DNA of 64,000 nucleotides, from NCBI GenBank assembly GCA_000961575.1, contig LADP01000015.1, positions 1 to 64,000 of the forward strand. The letters are read 5' to 3'. The notes under the pieces are model-generated. The model was not told the origin of the DNA, ran no database searches, and saw only the letters and a program-made list of their open reading frames with translations. This document shows positions 26,211-36,118 of the stretch, piece after piece. The position numbers were made by a program, and so were the translations under genes. The stretch is from Peptococcaceae bacterium BRH_c8a. GTDB taxonomy: Bacteria > Bacillota > Desulfotomaculia > Desulfotomaculales > Desulfallaceae. How positions within the stretch are numbered: position 1 is the first letter of the stretch; every line of letters starts with the position of its first letter.

Positions 26211-26235
26211 TACTGACTACTGAATTCTGAACTAC
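26211..26235. repeat. Short TCAGTAGTC-family repeat copy
   Basis: TACTGACTACTGAATTCTGA lies between the T-box terminator and the second aptamer. It separates the two regulatory RNAs. Confidence 0.7.
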
Positions 26236-26262
26236 GTTTTAGTTTTAATATGAGTGGGAAGT

Positions 26263-26408
26263 GTACCTAGGGTTCCGCCTCTTATTAAAGAGGGCCTGGA
26301 CCGAGCGGTACAGACCGCCGGGAATAATCCCGGGGTTACACCGTGGGGATAAAAGACCCAAGCGGATAGGTTCCTCTCTTTGGGAATATCAGCCGGGTCT
26401 TATTTTAT
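26263..26408 (+). promoter_or_regulatory. ykkC-family riboswitch, probably ppGpp-sensing, with its own terminator
   Basis: CCTAGGGTTCCGC (26266-26278), GCCTGGACCGAGCGG (26294-26308), ACACCGTGGGGATAAAAGACCC and AAGCGGATAGG (26370-26380) match the ykkC aptamer. CCTA/TAGG close the first stem. AAGACCC (26353-26359), part of the aptamer, is complementary to GGGTCTT (26395-26401), which precedes a T-rich tail, so aptamer folding and terminator formation exclude each other. ykkC subtype 2a RNAs sense ppGpp and typically precede branched-chain amino acid genes as ON switches. The ppGpp assignment rests on that gene context; the subtype-defining bases were not checked. Confidence 0.82.
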
Positions 26409-26453
26409 TTGTTTTAACTTAAAACAATCAAATTAAAACAGGAGGGTGAAGCG

Positions 26454-27332
26454 ATGGGTCTTATAATTTATATGGATGGGAAATATGTGTCCGAGGAAGA
26501 AGCGGTTGTGTCGGTATTCGACCATGGTCTCCTTTATGGTGACGGTATCTTTGAAGGCATTCGGGCCTACCACAACCGGGTCTTTAAACTATCCGAACAC
26601 CTGGAGCGGCTGTACGAATCGGCCCGTACCTTGACCCTGGAGATTCCCATCAGCGTGGAGGAAATGCAGGAAGTAGTGCTGGAAACCTTGCGCCGCAACA
26701 ATCTGCGGGATGCCTACATACGTCTGGTGGTAACCAGGGGTAAGGGTGATTTGGGGTTGGATCCCCGCAAGTGCAAACTGGCCACCATATTCTGTATTGC
26801 GGCCTCCATTCAGCTTTACCCGGAAGAACTTTACGAGCAGGGTCTGGAAATGGTCACCGTGGCCACCCGCCGCAACATCCCCGAGGCCTGCAATCCCCGC
26901 GTGAAGTCACTGAACTACCTGAACAACATTTACGCCAAAATCGAAGCCAACCTGGCCGGCGTGTCTGAGGCCATCATGCTGAACCAGGAAGGTTACGTGG
27001 CCGAGGCCACCGGAGATAATATATTCCTGGTCAAGAAGGGTAAAATGATTACCCCGCCCATTCACGTAGGGCTGCTGGAAGGCATTACCCGCAACGCCGT
27101 GATGGATTTGGCCCGCGCCCGGGGCATCGAAGTCGAGGAGCGGGTCTTCACCCGCCACGACGTATACATCGCCGATGAGTGTTTCCTCACCGGTACCGCA
27201 GCGGAACTGATCCCCTGCGTGAAAGTGGACGGCCGCCCCATCGGTACCGGCCAGCCCGGCCCAGTGTTCCAGTCACTGCTGCACGACTTCCGGGAACTGA
27301 CCAAAACCGACGGCCCCATAGTATTCGAGTAG
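26454..27332 (+). CDS. ilvE: Branched-chain amino acid aminotransferase
   Basis: A 292-residue class IV PLP-dependent aminotransferase. It transfers the amino group between glutamate and the 2-oxo acids of Ile, Leu and Val. Visible motifs are VFDHGLLYGDGIFEGIRAYH, the PLP-lysine region NPRVKSLNYLNNIYAKIEAN and the cofactor-binding AEATGDNIFLVKKG. It also has LLEGITRNAVMDLARARGI and DECFLTGTAAELIPC. The start at ATG 26454 follows AGGAGGGTGAA. It is the first gene after the T-box/ykkC leader and therefore the first to respond to Ile starvation. Confidence 0.93.
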   Translation: MGLIIYMDGKYVSEEEAVVSVFDHGLLYGDGIFEGIRAYHNRVFKLSEHLERLYESARTLTLEIPISVEEMQEVVLETLRRNNLRDAYIRLVVTRGKGDLGLDPRKCKLATIFCIAASIQLYPEELYEQGLEMVTVATRRNIPEACNPRVKSLNYLNNIYAKIEANLAGVSEAIMLNQEGYVAEATGDNIFLVKKGKMITPPIHVGLLEGITRNAVMDLARARGIEVEERVFTRHDVYIADECFLTGTAAELIPCVKVDGRPIGTGQPGPVFQSLLHDFRELTKTDGPIVFE

Positions 27333-27351
27333 GAGTCAGGAGTCAGGAGTA
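27332..27351. repeat. TCAGGAGTCAG-family repeat, short copy
   Basis: GGAGTCAGGAGTCAGGAGTA directly overlaps the end of the ilvE stop codon. It is a half-element without an opposite arm. Confidence 0.7.
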
Positions 27352-27412
27352 ACTCCAATTTTATTAACTTTGTTCATTGCCTATTTAAATGTAGCACCAA
27401 GGAGGACTGGAT

Positions 27413-29074
27413 ATGCGCAGCGATGCCATGAAAAAGGGGCTGGATAAGGCGCCCCACCGTTCCCTGTTCAAGGCCCTGGGGCTTACCGACCAGGAACTGG
27501 ATCGCCCCATCATCGGGGTTGCCAACTCCTTCAACGAAATAGTACCCGGCCACGCCCATCTGCGGGAAATTACCGAAGCCGTCAAGGCCGGTATCCGGAT
27601 CAACGGTGGTACCCCGCTGGAGTTTCCCACCATCGCGGTGTGCGACGGTATCGCCATGAACCATGCCGGGATGAAATACTCTCTGGCCAGCCGTGAACTC
27701 ATCGCCGACTCGGTGGAAGTGATGAGCATGGCCCACCCCTTTGACGGGTTGGTGCTGGTCACGGCCTGTGACAAGATAGTGCCCGGTATGCTCATGGCGG
27801 CAGCCCGGTTGGACATACCAACTATAGTGGTCAGCGGCGGCCCCATGATGGCCGGCCGGCTGGAAGGCCGGGATTTATCTTTAAGCAACATCTTTGAAGC
27901 CGTGGGATCGGTGCGGGCCGGCAAGATGACCGAGGCTGAACTGGCCGAGGTAGAAGAATCGGTTTGCCCCGGCTGCGGTTCCTGTGCCGGCATGTTTACT
28001 GCCAACTCCATGAACTGCCTGACCGAGGTTTTGGGCATGGCTCTGCCCGGCAACGGCACAGTGCCTGCGGTTTCTGCGGCCCGCCGCCGCCTGGCCAAGC
28101 TGAGCGGCATGCGGGTGGTAGATCTGGTGCGGGAAAACCTGCGCCCCTCGGATATTATGACCGAGAAAGCATTCGCCAACGGCCTGGCCTTGGACATGGC
28201 CTTGGGCTGTTCCACCAATACGGTGCTGCACTTGCCTGCCATCGCGGGCGAAGCCGGGGTGGAAATAAACCTGGATCGTATTAACGAGGTCAGTGAAAAG
28301 ACACCCAATCTGTGCAAACTAAGCCCCATGGGCCAACACTTTATGCAGGACTTAAACGAGGCCGGCGGGGTATCCGCGGTGCTAAAAGAACTGGCCGACC
28401 ACGGCATGGTTGACGGCAGCGCTGTTACTGTCACCGGCCAAAGCCTGGCTGAAAACGTAGCCTCGGCCACGGTCAAGCGCCGGGACGTAATTCGCAGCGT
28501 GGCAGAGCCCTACAGCGCCACCGGTGGCATCGCCATTCTTTACGGCAACCTGGCCCCCGGTGGGGCAGTGGTTAAAAAGGCCGGGGTGGCCCCGGAGATG
28601 CTCAAACACAGCGGCCCGGCCCGGATCTATAATTCCGAGGAAGAGGCAGTGCAGGGCATCAACGGCGGTCAGATTCAAAAAGGTGACGTCATCGTCATCC
28701 GCTACGAAGGCCCCAAGGGCGGCCCGGGGATGCGGGAAATGCTCACCCCCACCGCCACCGTCATGGGCCTGGGGCTGGATAAGGACGTGGCCTTGATTAC
28801 CGACGGCCGCTTCAGCGGCGCCACCCGGGGTGCCTCCATCGGGCACGTTACCCCCGAGGCCGCCGAGGGCGGGCCCATCGCCGCGCTGCAGGACGGCGAT
28901 ATCATTGAAATCAACATTCCCGAATATAAACTGGGCGTGCAACTAAGCGAAGAAGAACTGGCCGCACGTCTGGCCAAGTGGCAAAAACCCGAACCCAGAG
29001 TAACCAAGGGCTACCTGGCTCGTTACGCCGCGCAGGTCACATCCGCCGGCACCGGCGCAGTATTTAAAAAATAA
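27413..29074 (+). CDS. ilvD: Dihydroxy-acid dehydratase
   Basis: The 553-residue length is normal. IlvD dehydrates 2,3-dihydroxy acids to 2-oxo acids in Ile and Val synthesis using an iron-sulfur cluster. The three cluster cysteines are seen in the segments [32 protein letters not shown] and [20 protein letters not shown]-terminal motifs [19 protein letters not shown] and [20 protein letters not shown] are standard. ATG 27413 is preceded by AAGGAGG. It sits between ilvE and ilvB. Confidence 0.95.
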   Translation: MRSDAMKKGLDKAPHRSLFKALGLTDQELDRPIIGVANSFNEIVPGHAHLREITEAVKAGIRINGGTPLEFPTIAVCDGIAMNHAGMKYSLASRELIADSVEVMSMAHPFDGLVLVTACDKIVPGMLMAAARLDIPTIVVSGGPMMAGRLEGRDLSLSNIFEAVGSVRAGKMTEAELAEVEESVCPGCGSCAGMFTANSMNCLTEVLGMALPGNGTVPAVSAARRRLAKLSGMRVVDLVRENLRPSDIMTEKAFANGLALDMALGCSTNTVLHLPAIAGEAGVEINLDRINEVSEKTPNLCKLSPMGQHFMQDLNEAGGVSAVLKELADHGMVDGSAVTVTGQSLAENVASATVKRRDVIRSVAEPYSATGGIAILYGNLAPGGAVVKKAGVAPEMLKHSGPARIYNSEEEAVQGINGGQIQKGDVIVIRYEGPKGGPGMREMLTPTATVMGLGLDKDVALITDGRFSGATRGASIGHVTPEAAEGGPIAALQDGDIIEINIPEYKLGVQLSEEELAARLAKWQKPEPRVTKGYLARYAAQVTSAGTGAVFKK

Positions 29075-29076
29075 AG

Positions 29077-29140
29077 CCAACTTGCAACAAATCAACAACT
29101 GGTGCCTGGCACCAAAGGGGTGATTTGTTGCAAGTTGGTG
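29077..29140. repeat. Perfect 18-bp inverted repeat CCAACTTGCAACAAATCA with GGTGCCTGGCACC core
   Basis: CCAACTTGCAACAAATCA (29077-29094) and TGATTTGTTGCAAGTTGG (29121-29138) are exact complements around a 26-base loop holding the palindrome GGTGCCTGGCACC. The hairpin lies between the ilvD stop and the ilvB ribosome binding site. Partial copies occur at 37888, 47543, 49689 and 55256. Confidence 0.9.
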
Positions 29141-29170
29141 GAAATATTAACCAATGGAGGTGAAGGGGAA

Positions 29171-30829
29171 ATGAAAAAATCCGGGGCGCATATACTAATC
29201 GAATGTCTCCAGGCCGAGGGTGTGGATACTATTTTCGGTTATCCCGGGGGGCAGGTGCTTCCCATTTACGACGCACTTTACGATGCTGATTTAAGGCACA
29301 TTCTAACCCGTCACGAACAGGGTGCCGCCCACGCCGCCGACGGCTACGCCCGGGCTTCGGGCAGGCCGGGGGTATGCCTGGCCACATCGGGCCCCGGCGC
29401 CACCAACCTGGTTACCGGTATCGCCAACGCTTACATGGATTCGGTGCCTATGGTAGCTATCACCGGCCAAGTGCCTACTTCCTTGCTGGGGCGGGACTCC
29501 TTCCAGGAGGCTGACATTACTGGTATAACCCTGCCGATAACCAAGCACAACTATATTGTTAAGGATATTAGCGAGTTGGCCCGGACCATCCGTGAGGCAT
29601 TTTACATTGCCACCACCGGCCGTCCCGGCCCTGTGCTAATTGATATCCCCAAGGATGTGTCCGCCGGTCAGGCTTATCACGAGGACCCCGGCCCGCTGTA
29701 CCTGCCGGGCTATAGCCCCAGGTTGGAACCTGATACTGCACAGGTGGCCAGGGCCGTGAGGGCGATTGAAGAATCCGAGCGGCCCGTTATTTATGCCGGC
29801 GGCGGAGTTATTAGCGGACTCGCCCACGGGGAACTGCTGCGCCTGGCGGAATTACTGCTGGCGCCGGTATCCACCACCCTGATGGGTTTAGGGGGATTCC
29901 CCGGCGACCACCCGCTTTCAGTGGGTATGCTGGGCATGCACGGCAGCAAGTACGCCAACTACGCCATCTGCGATTGCGATCTGCTGATCGGTGTGGGGGT
30001 TCGTTTCGACGACCGGGTCACCGGCAAACTGGATGAATTTGCGCCGGGCGCTACGGTGATTCATGTTGATATAGATCCGGCGGAAATAGGGAAGAATGTG
30101 GGCGTGGACATTCCCGTGGTGGGTGATGTAAGAACCGCCCTGCAAAGAATCCTGGAAAAGCTCCAGCCGCGGTTGGCCACTCGCTGGCGGGACACCATCT
30201 TGAACTGGAAAAAGGAGTACCCCATTGAATTTGAAGCCAACGGGCGGATTAAGCCCCAGGAAGTAATCCGGGAGATTTATAACGTCACCGGAGGCAATGC
30301 CCGGATTACCACCGAGGTGGGCCAGCACCAAATGTGGGCCGCCCAGTATTACACCTACACCCGGCCCCGTACTTTTATTTCTTCCGGGGGACTGGGCACC
30401 ATGGGCTTTGGCCTGCCGGCCGCTATAGGCGTGCAGGTAGCTTGCCCGGAAGAGACCGTTATTGATATTGCCGGCGACGGTAGCATCCAGATGAATATTC
30501 AGGAGATGCAGACGGCGGTAAATTATAAACTGCCGGTGAAGGTAGCCGTCATGAATAACGGATACCTGGGCATGGTTCGCCAGTGGCAGGAACTGTTCTA
30601 CAACCGGCGCTATTCTTACACCGAACTCCAAAACCCGGACTTTGTCAAACTGGCTGAAGCCTACGGCGCCGCAGGCATCCGGGTAACCAAGAAGTCGGAA
30701 GTCCGCCCCGCCCTGGAGGAAGCCCTGCGCATCCCGGGCCCGGTGATGATTGACTTCCATATTGAGCGGGAGGAAAACGTGCTGCCCATGGTTCCCCCCG
30801 GTGAACCAATTAATAAGATGTTGGGCTAG
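29171..30829 (+). CDS. ilvB: Acetolactate synthase large subunit (first copy)
   Basis: The start is ATG 29171, after GGAGGTGAAGGGG; in-frame codons upstream lie within the inverted repeat. The 552-residue ThDP enzyme condenses two pyruvates, or pyruvate with 2-oxobutyrate, to acetohydroxy acids. It shows the catalytic Glu in [39 protein letters not shown], the FAD-region [15 protein letters not shown], and the ThDP-Mg motif [16 protein letters not shown] with its later Asn pair in [14 protein letters not shown]. The regulatory subunit gene follows immediately. Confidence 0.92.
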   Translation: MKKSGAHILIECLQAEGVDTIFGYPGGQVLPIYDALYDADLRHILTRHEQGAAHAADGYARASGRPGVCLATSGPGATNLVTGIANAYMDSVPMVAITGQVPTSLLGRDSFQEADITGITLPITKHNYIVKDISELARTIREAFYIATTGRPGPVLIDIPKDVSAGQAYHEDPGPLYLPGYSPRLEPDTAQVARAVRAIEESERPVIYAGGGVISGLAHGELLRLAELLLAPVSTTLMGLGGFPGDHPLSVGMLGMHGSKYANYAICDCDLLIGVGVRFDDRVTGKLDEFAPGATVIHVDIDPAEIGKNVGVDIPVVGDVRTALQRILEKLQPRLATRWRDTILNWKKEYPIEFEANGRIKPQEVIREIYNVTGGNARITTEVGQHQMWAAQYYTYTRPRTFISSGGLGTMGFGLPAAIGVQVACPEETVIDIAGDGSIQMNIQEMQTAVNYKLPVKVAVMNNGYLGMVRQWQELFYNRRYSYTELQNPDFVKLAEAYGAAGIRVTKKSEVRPALEEALRIPGPVMIDFHIEREENVLPMVPPGEPINKMLG

Positions 30830-30840
30830 GAGGGGTGACG

Positions 30841-31350
30841 ATGCGACATACCCTGGCGGTAATGGTGGAAAACAACCCCGGCGTGCTGGCGCGGGTAGCC
30901 GGCCTGTTCAGCCGGCGCGGCTATAATATTGACAGCCTGGCGGTGGGGCGCACCGAGAATCCCGAAGTTTCCCGGATGACCATTGTGGTGGAGGGAGACC
31001 AGCGGGTGCTGGAGCAGGTTACCAAGCAGCTGCACAAGCTGGTGGACGTGATTAAGATCAGCGACGTTACCACCGAACGCTACGTGGACCGGGAGCTGGT
31101 GATGATTAAGGTCAGTGCCACCCCGTCCCAGCGGGGCGAGATAATGCAGATTGCAGATATCTTCCGGGCCCGTATCGTGGACTTGGGCGCCAAATCCATC
31201 ACTTTGGAGTGTACCGGCAACGACGGCAAAATCAACGCGTTTGAAGAATCCCTGCGTTCTTATGGCATCAAGGAGCTGGTGCGTACCGGTAAGATTGCCA
31301 TGCTTAGGGGTATCAGGTATACAGGAGTGCAGGCTCAGGAGTCGGAATGA
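30841..31350 (+). CDS. ilvN: Acetolactate synthase small (regulatory) subunit
   Basis: ATG 30841 is preferred to the in-frame GTG 30835, because the GGAGGGG site runs to 30835. The 169-residue protein has the N-terminal ACT domain (HTLAVMVENNPGVLARVAGL, then FSRRGYNIDSLAVG) and a C-terminal ALS-type domain (LVMIKVSATPSQRGEI, IVDLGAKSITLECTGNDGKI). The small subunit activates the large subunit and mediates feedback control by valine. The last ~8 codons (TGVQAQESE) run through sequence resembling the TCAGGAGTC repeat, so the C-terminus may have been altered by repeat insertion. Confidence 0.92.
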   Translation: MRHTLAVMVENNPGVLARVAGLFSRRGYNIDSLAVGRTENPEVSRMTIVVEGDQRVLEQVTKQLHKLVDVIKISDVTTERYVDRELVMIKVSATPSQRGEIMQIADIFRARIVDLGAKSITLECTGNDGKINAFEESLRSYGIKELVRTGKIAMLRGIRYTGVQAQESE

Positions 31351-31353
31351 AAA

Positions 31354-31386
31354 CAGGATTCAGGAGTCAGGATTCAGGAGTCAGAA
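31354..31386. repeat. TCAGGAGTCAG-family repeat copy after ilvN
   Basis: GGATTCAGGAGTCAGGATTC and repeats of it follow the ilvN stop. Similar words extend a little back into the ilvN coding end. Confidence 0.75.
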
Positions 31387-31440
31387 TAAGAACAGAAGAC
31401 AACATAAGAGAACGGTGTAGCATTAAAAAATAGACTTGCT

Positions 31441-31494
31441 GTCATCCTGAGCGAAGCGAAGGATCTTAGATTCTTCACTCCGTTCAGAATGACA
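31441..31494. repeat. GTCATCCTGAGCG palindromic repeat
   Basis: GTCATCCTGAGCGAAGCGAA pairs with TTCACTCCGTTCAGAATGAC, with GGATCTTAGATTC at the centre. It belongs to the same family as 15551, 32594 and 42209. Confidence 0.88.
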
Positions 31495-31565
31495 TTGAGT
31501 TGTATAACTACTAAATTCCAAAACCTAAATACTAACAACAACGTATAAAAGAGGAGGTTATTAAA

Positions 31566-32561
31566 ATGGTAGAAGTTTATTATGATCACGACGCCGATCT
31601 GGCGGTACTTAAGGGCAAGAAAATTGCGGTAATGGGTTATGGCAGTCAGGGGCACGCCCAGGCTCAAAACCTGAAGGACAGCGGTTTGGATGTTATTGTG
31701 GGACTGCGCAAGGACAGCGCCAGCGTGCCCAAGGCACAGGCTGCCGGGTTTCAGGTACATACAGTGGCCGAGGCGGCCAACCAGGCCGACGTAATCCAGA
31801 TTCTGCTGCCTGACGAACTGCAGGCCCAGATTTACGCCGAAGAAATCGAACCATATCTTACCGAGGGCAAAGCCCTGATGTTCAGCCACGGTTTCAACAT
31901 TCATTACGGCCAAATTACGCCCCCCAACAACATAGACGTATTCCTAGTGGCACCTAAAAGCCCCGGCCACCTGGTGCGCCGGATGTACGAAAGCGGCCAG
32001 GGCGTACCCGGCCTGATAGCCATTCACCAGGATTACACCGGCAAGGCCAGGGATATTGGTATGGCTTACGCCAAGGGCATTGGATGCACCAGGGCCGGTG
32101 TGTTCGAGACCTCCTTTATGGAAGAAACTGAAACCGACCTGTTCGGTGAGCAGTGCGTGCTTTGCGGCGGCGTTAGCGAGCTGATTAAAGCCGGGTTCGA
32201 GACCCTGGTAGAAGCGGGTTACGCTCCGGAGATGGCTTACTTTGAGTGCCTGCATGAATTAAAGCTAATTGTAGACCTGATTAACGAGGGCGGCCTGGGC
32301 TTCATGCGCTACTCCATCAGCAACACCGCCGAATACGGCGACTACATGGTGGGACCGCGCATTATCAATGAAGACACCCGAGATGAAATGCGGGCCGTAT
32401 TGGCTGAAATCCAGGACGGCACCTTCGCCAAGGAATGGATCCTGGAGAACAAGGCCAACCGCCCGGTATTCAACGCCGTGCGGCGCCAGGAGCAGGAGCA
32501 TCCCGTCGAGCAAGTGGGCGCAGAACTACGTAAAATGATGCCTTGGCTGAAGAAGAAGTAA
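31566..32561 (+). CDS. ilvC: Ketol-acid reductoisomerase
   Basis: 331 residues, the short class I form. IlvC isomerises and reduces acetohydroxy acids to dihydroxy acids. It has the Rossmann motif [20 protein letters not shown] and the cofactor loop [13 protein letters not shown], whose Arg/Ser residues suggest NADPH. Also present are the metal-binding [19 protein letters not shown], the [15 protein letters not shown] segment and [21 protein letters not shown] 31566 follows GAGGAGG. Two repeat elements separate it from ilvN, so it probably depends on read-through or its own weak promoter. Confidence 0.95.
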   Translation: MVEVYYDHDADLAVLKGKKIAVMGYGSQGHAQAQNLKDSGLDVIVGLRKDSASVPKAQAAGFQVHTVAEAANQADVIQILLPDELQAQIYAEEIEPYLTEGKALMFSHGFNIHYGQITPPNNIDVFLVAPKSPGHLVRRMYESGQGVPGLIAIHQDYTGKARDIGMAYAKGIGCTRAGVFETSFMEETETDLFGEQCVLCGGVSELIKAGFETLVEAGYAPEMAYFECLHELKLIVDLINEGGLGFMRYSISNTAEYGDYMVGPRIINEDTRDEMRAVLAEIQDGTFAKEWILENKANRPVFNAVRRQEQEHPVEQVGAELRKMMPWLKKK

Positions 32562-32593
32562 GGTAACTGGCCAGGCAATAGACTTTAAGGCTT

Positions 32594-32650
32594 GTCATCC
32601 TGAGCGTTAGCGAAGGCTCTTAAGATTCTTCACTTCGTTCAGAATGACAA
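32594..32650. repeat. GTCATCCTGAGCG palindromic repeat
   Basis: GTCATCCTGAGCGTTAGCGA at the left pairs with TTCACTTCGTTCAGAATGAC at the right, 33 bp after the ilvC stop. Confidence 0.88.
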
Positions 32651-32666
32651 GAAGAGGTTAGGAAGA

Positions 32667-32759
32667 CAGAGTCAGGAGCCAGAACAGGTGTCAGAAGCCA
32701 GGCGTCAACATGGGAAAAGATTTACTGCCTTAAAGTCTCCTGACTCCTGAATACTGAAT
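32667..32759. repeat. TCAGGAGTCAG-family repeat, diverged inverted pair
   Basis: AGAGTCAGGAGCCAGAACAG, with diverged copies behind it, faces CTCCTGACTCCTGAATACTG at the right end. Together with the preceding element it fills the gap between ilvC and the second acetolactate synthase gene. Confidence 0.8.
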
Positions 32760-32779
32760 TTATTAAGGGGGGACTCGCC

Positions 32780-34444
32780 ATGGAAATTACGGCTGCGGAA
32801 GCCCTGGTGAAGTGCCTTGAAAAAGAGCAAGTGGAAGTAATCTTCGGCTACCCTGGCGGGGCCATACTGCCGGTATACGACGCTTTTTTCCACTCCACCA
32901 TTAAGCACGTGCTGGTACGGCACGAGCAGGGGGCGGTGCATGCGGCAGACGGTTATGCCAGGGCTACCGGCCGGGTAGGGGTTTGTGTGGCCACATCCGG
33001 TCCCGGGGCCACTAACCTGGTTACCGGCATTGCCAACGCGTACATGGACTCCGTGCCTCTGGTGGTTTTCACCGGACAGGTACCCACCAGCCAGGTGGGC
33101 ACCGACTCTTTTCAAGAAGTAGATATCACCGGCATCACCATGCCGATAACCAAGCACAATTATCTGGTCAAGGACGCCAGCCAGCTACCCCGGATTATTA
33201 AGAGTGCCTTTCACATTGCCTCAACCGGGCGGCCGGGACCGGTGCTAATCGACTTACCCAAAGACGTGGCCCAGACCATGATCAAGTTTCAGTACCCCCG
33301 TACAGTACAACTGCGGGGCTATAAACCGAATTACAAGGGACATCCCAACAAGATTGTCGAGGCAGCCCGGCTGATTACCCGAGCTCAGCGGCCGGTTATC
33401 TATGCCGGGGGCGGCATACTTAACGGCGGTGCCAGCGAGGAACTGCTGGCCCTGGCCGAGGCTATCAATGCTCCGGTCACCAACACCTTTATGGGTCTGT
33501 CTAGTTTTCCCGGCGATCATCCGTTGTTTTTAGGCATGCTGGGTCTGCACGGTACCCGGGCCGCCAACCTGGCGGTAACCAACTGTGACCTTCTAATTGC
33601 CTTGGGTGCTCGGTTTGACGACCGGGTTACCGGAAAGTTAGCTGAGTTTGCGCCCCAGGCCGGGGTAGTGCATGTGGATATAGACCCCGCCGAAATTGGC
33701 AAGAACGTGCAGGTGCACGTACCTATCGTGGGTGACGTGAAGTTGGTGCTGAAGGAACTGCTAGCCAGAGTGGAAAAACGCAACGACACCAGTTGGCTGG
33801 ATCAAATTCAGGCCTGGAAAGAACAATATCCGCTGCATTACGACCCGGAAGGCAAGCTTAAACCACAATATGTGATTGAAAAACTGAACGAAATTACCGG
33901 GGGCAACGCTATGGTGGCCACCGACGTGGGCCAGCACCAGATGTGGGTGGCCCAATATTACCGTTTTAAGCGGCCCGGATCGCTCATATCTTCCGGGGGG
34001 CTGGGCACCATGGGCTTTGGCCTGCCGGCGGCAATGGGCGCCCAGGTTGGGATGCCCGAGCAACAAGTGGTGCTGGTAGTAGGCGACGGGGGCTTCCAAA
34101 TGACCATGCAGGAACTGGCCACCGTGGTGGAGCAGGAACTGCCCCTGAAGATGATCATCATGAACAACCATACCCTGGGTATGGTGCGCCAACTGCAGCA
34201 GCTTTACTGCGACAGCCGGTACATGGCGGTGAACTTCAAGTTCTTGCCGGACTTTGAGGTGCTGGCCAAAGCATACGGCATTAAAGGATATACATTACGC
34301 ACCAACGAGGAAGTAGACAAACTGCTGCCCGAGGCGCTGGCTCAACCCGGCGCGGTGCTGATCAACTGTATTGTCGATGCCGATGAAAACGTCAACCCCA
34401 CCGTGATGGCGGGTAAGTCCATCAGTGAAGCAATAGACTGTTGA
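32780..34444 (+). CDS. ilvB: Acetolactate synthase large subunit (second copy)
   Basis: This 554-residue paralog of the enzyme at 29171 keeps the catalytic Glu ([20 protein letters not shown]), [20 protein letters not shown] and PTSQVGTDSFQEVDITGIT. The ThDP-Mg motif VVGDGGFQMTMQELATVVEQ is also intact, with MNNHTLGMVRQLQQLY. No second small subunit gene accompanies it. It may share IlvN or work alone, for example with different preference for pyruvate or 2-oxobutyrate. Start ATG 32780 follows AAGGGGGGA. It lies between ilvC and leuA in the same direction. Confidence 0.9.
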   Translation: MEITAAEALVKCLEKEQVEVIFGYPGGAILPVYDAFFHSTIKHVLVRHEQGAVHAADGYARATGRVGVCVATSGPGATNLVTGIANAYMDSVPLVVFTGQVPTSQVGTDSFQEVDITGITMPITKHNYLVKDASQLPRIIKSAFHIASTGRPGPVLIDLPKDVAQTMIKFQYPRTVQLRGYKPNYKGHPNKIVEAARLITRAQRPVIYAGGGILNGGASEELLALAEAINAPVTNTFMGLSSFPGDHPLFLGMLGLHGTRAANLAVTNCDLLIALGARFDDRVTGKLAEFAPQAGVVHVDIDPAEIGKNVQVHVPIVGDVKLVLKELLARVEKRNDTSWLDQIQAWKEQYPLHYDPEGKLKPQYVIEKLNEITGGNAMVATDVGQHQMWVAQYYRFKRPGSLISSGGLGTMGFGLPAAMGAQVGMPEQQVVLVVGDGGFQMTMQELATVVEQELPLKMIIMNNHTLGMVRQLQQLYCDSRYMAVNFKFLPDFEVLAKAYGIKGYTLRTNEEVDKLLPEALAQPGAVLINCIVDADENVNPTVMAGKSISEAIDC

Positions 34445-34447
34445 TGC

Positions 34448-34494
34448 TCAGGAGTTATTAATTCTGAATTCTGATTACTGACTACTGACTACTT
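34448..34494. repeat. TCAGTAGTC-family repeat copy before leuA
   Basis: CTCAGGAGTTATTAATTCTG followed by CTGATTACTGACTACTGACT occupies the short gap before the leuA ribosome binding site. Confidence 0.75.
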
Positions 34495-34518
34495 AAATAT
34501 TTTCCGGAGGGATCCCTG

Positions 34519-36054
34519 TTGAGCAACCGGGTTTATATATTTGATACTACCCTGCGGGATGGTGAGCAGTCCCCGGGCGTCAGCCTTAATGCCGGCGAAA
34601 AGCTGGAGATTGCCAGGCAGTTGGCTCGGCTTGGTGTTGACATTATCGAAGCAGGCTTTCCCATCACTTCTCAGGGCGATTTTAATGCTGTCAGCACTAT
34701 CGCTCGGGAAGTTCGCGGCGTCACTGTGGCGGGGCTTGCTCGCACCAACCCCGCCGACATCGACCGCGCCTGGGAAGCGGTTAAACACGCCGAACAGCCT
34801 CGCATTCATACTTTCATTGCCACCTCGGACATCCACCTGCAGCACAAGCTGCGCATGTCCCGGGAACAGGTGATTGAAACGGCGGTGGCCGGGGTGAAGC
34901 GGGCCCGGGGTTATACTTCCGACGTGGAGTTTTCCGCCGAAGACGCCTCCCGCAGCGACCTGGAATTTTTGTGTCGGGTGGTAGAGAACGCCATCGAAGC
35001 TGGAGCTACCACCATCAACATCCCGGACACCGTGGGTTACACCACCCCGGACGAGTTTGCTGATTTTATCCGGGGCATCATGAATGGTACCAAGGGCATT
35101 GAGAAAGTAGTACTTAGTGTACATTGCCACGACGACTTGGGGCTGGCGGTGGCCAACTCTCTGGCGGCAGTGCTGGCCGGCGCCAGACAAATAGAAGGCG
35201 CCATTAACGGTATTGGCGAGCGGGCAGGCAACGCCTCTATAGAAGAGGTGGTTATGTCCCTTTACACCCGGCGAGACCGCTACGGTCTGGAGACCGGGGT
35301 CAACACCGAGGAAATCTACCGCACCAGCAAGCTGGTGAGCAAGCTTACCGGCATGTCCATCCAGCCCAACAAGGCCGTGGTGGGTAAAAACGCCTTCGCC
35401 CACGAGGCGGGCATCCACCAGGACGGGGTGCTTAAAGAGCGTACCACCTATGAAATTATGAACCCGGCTATGGTGGGCATATCCCATAGCAACTTGGTGC
35501 TGGGCAAGCACAGCGGGCGGCACGCCTTCCGTTCCCGACTGGTGGAACTGGGCTTCTCCCTTAGCGATGAAGAGCTGAATAAGGCTTTCATCCGGTTCAA
35601 GGAAATGGCCGACCGGAAAAAAGAAATCAGTGACCATGACATAGAAGCCATTGTGGAAAACGAAATCCGCAAGGTGCCCGCCACCTATGAGCTGGCCTAC
35701 CTGCATATCAGCAGTGGCACCACCATTGTGCCCACCGCTACCGTAGGGCTCACCCAAGGCGAGGAACTGGTGGAGGAGGCGGCCTGCGGCAACGGCCCGG
35801 TGGACGCTATCTGCAAGGCTGCGGATAAAATAACCGGCTACCACTGCCGGCTGGCTAGCTGGGAAATCAGCGCCATCACCGCCGGCAAGGACGCCCTGGG
35901 CGAGGTCACCCTGCGGATCGCTGAAAACAATACCGATAAACTTTACATGGGCCGGGGCATCAGCACCGATATCCTGGAAGCCAGCGCCCGGGCCTACGTC
36001 AACGCGGTAAATAAGATGATTTATGAGAAAAAGAACGGCAAACCGGTGGAGTGA
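34519..36054 (+). CDS. leuA: 2-isopropylmalate synthase
   Basis: The start is TTG 34519 ([20 protein letters not shown]), after GGAGGGA. The 511-residue protein has the LeuA arrangement: a TIM-barrel catalytic domain with [20 protein letters not shown], the metal-binding [20 protein letters not shown] and [19 protein letters not shown] linker with [20 protein letters not shown] follows, and a C-terminal regulatory domain ([20 protein letters not shown], then [20 protein letters not shown]) that binds leucine for feedback inhibition. It condenses acetyl-CoA with 2-oxoisovalerate, the committing step to leucine. Confidence 0.94.
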   Translation: MSNRVYIFDTTLRDGEQSPGVSLNAGEKLEIARQLARLGVDIIEAGFPITSQGDFNAVSTIAREVRGVTVAGLARTNPADIDRAWEAVKHAEQPRIHTFIATSDIHLQHKLRMSREQVIETAVAGVKRARGYTSDVEFSAEDASRSDLEFLCRVVENAIEAGATTINIPDTVGYTTPDEFADFIRGIMNGTKGIEKVVLSVHCHDDLGLAVANSLAAVLAGARQIEGAINGIGERAGNASIEEVVMSLYTRRDRYGLETGVNTEEIYRTSKLVSKLTGMSIQPNKAVVGKNAFAHEAGIHQDGVLKERTTYEIMNPAMVGISHSNLVLGKHSGRHAFRSRLVELGFSLSDEELNKAFIRFKEMADRKKEISDHDIEAIVENEIRKVPATYELAYLHISSGTTIVPTATVGLTQGEELVEEAACGNGPVDAICKAADKITGYHCRLASWEISAITAGKDALGEVTLRIAENNTDKLYMGRGISTDILEASARAYVNAVNKMIYEKKNGKPVE

Positions 36055-36060
36055 AATTTA

Positions 36061-36093
36061 TTCTGACTCCTGACTCCTAAATTCTGACTACTG
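36061..36093. repeat. TCAGGAGTCAG-family repeat copy between leuA and leuC
   Basis: TTCTGACTCCTGACTCCTAA and CTGACTACTGA lie in the 64-bp gap. Confidence 0.75.
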
Positions 36094-36118
36094 AAAAAAA
36101 ATAGAGGTGAAACGCGAG

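Noticed and set aside
27385..28476. 363-aa minus-strand ORF
   Set aside because: Antisense shadow of ilvD, which has all expected motifs.
31354..34494. CRISPR array made of the clustered repeats in the ilv region
   Set aside because: Repeat copies are irregular in length and spacing, lie in both orientations and have genes between them; no cas genes are present.
34489..35844. 451-aa minus-strand ORF
   Set aside because: Antisense shadow of leuA; its His/Gly/Val-rich composition reflects the complementary strand of a conserved gene.
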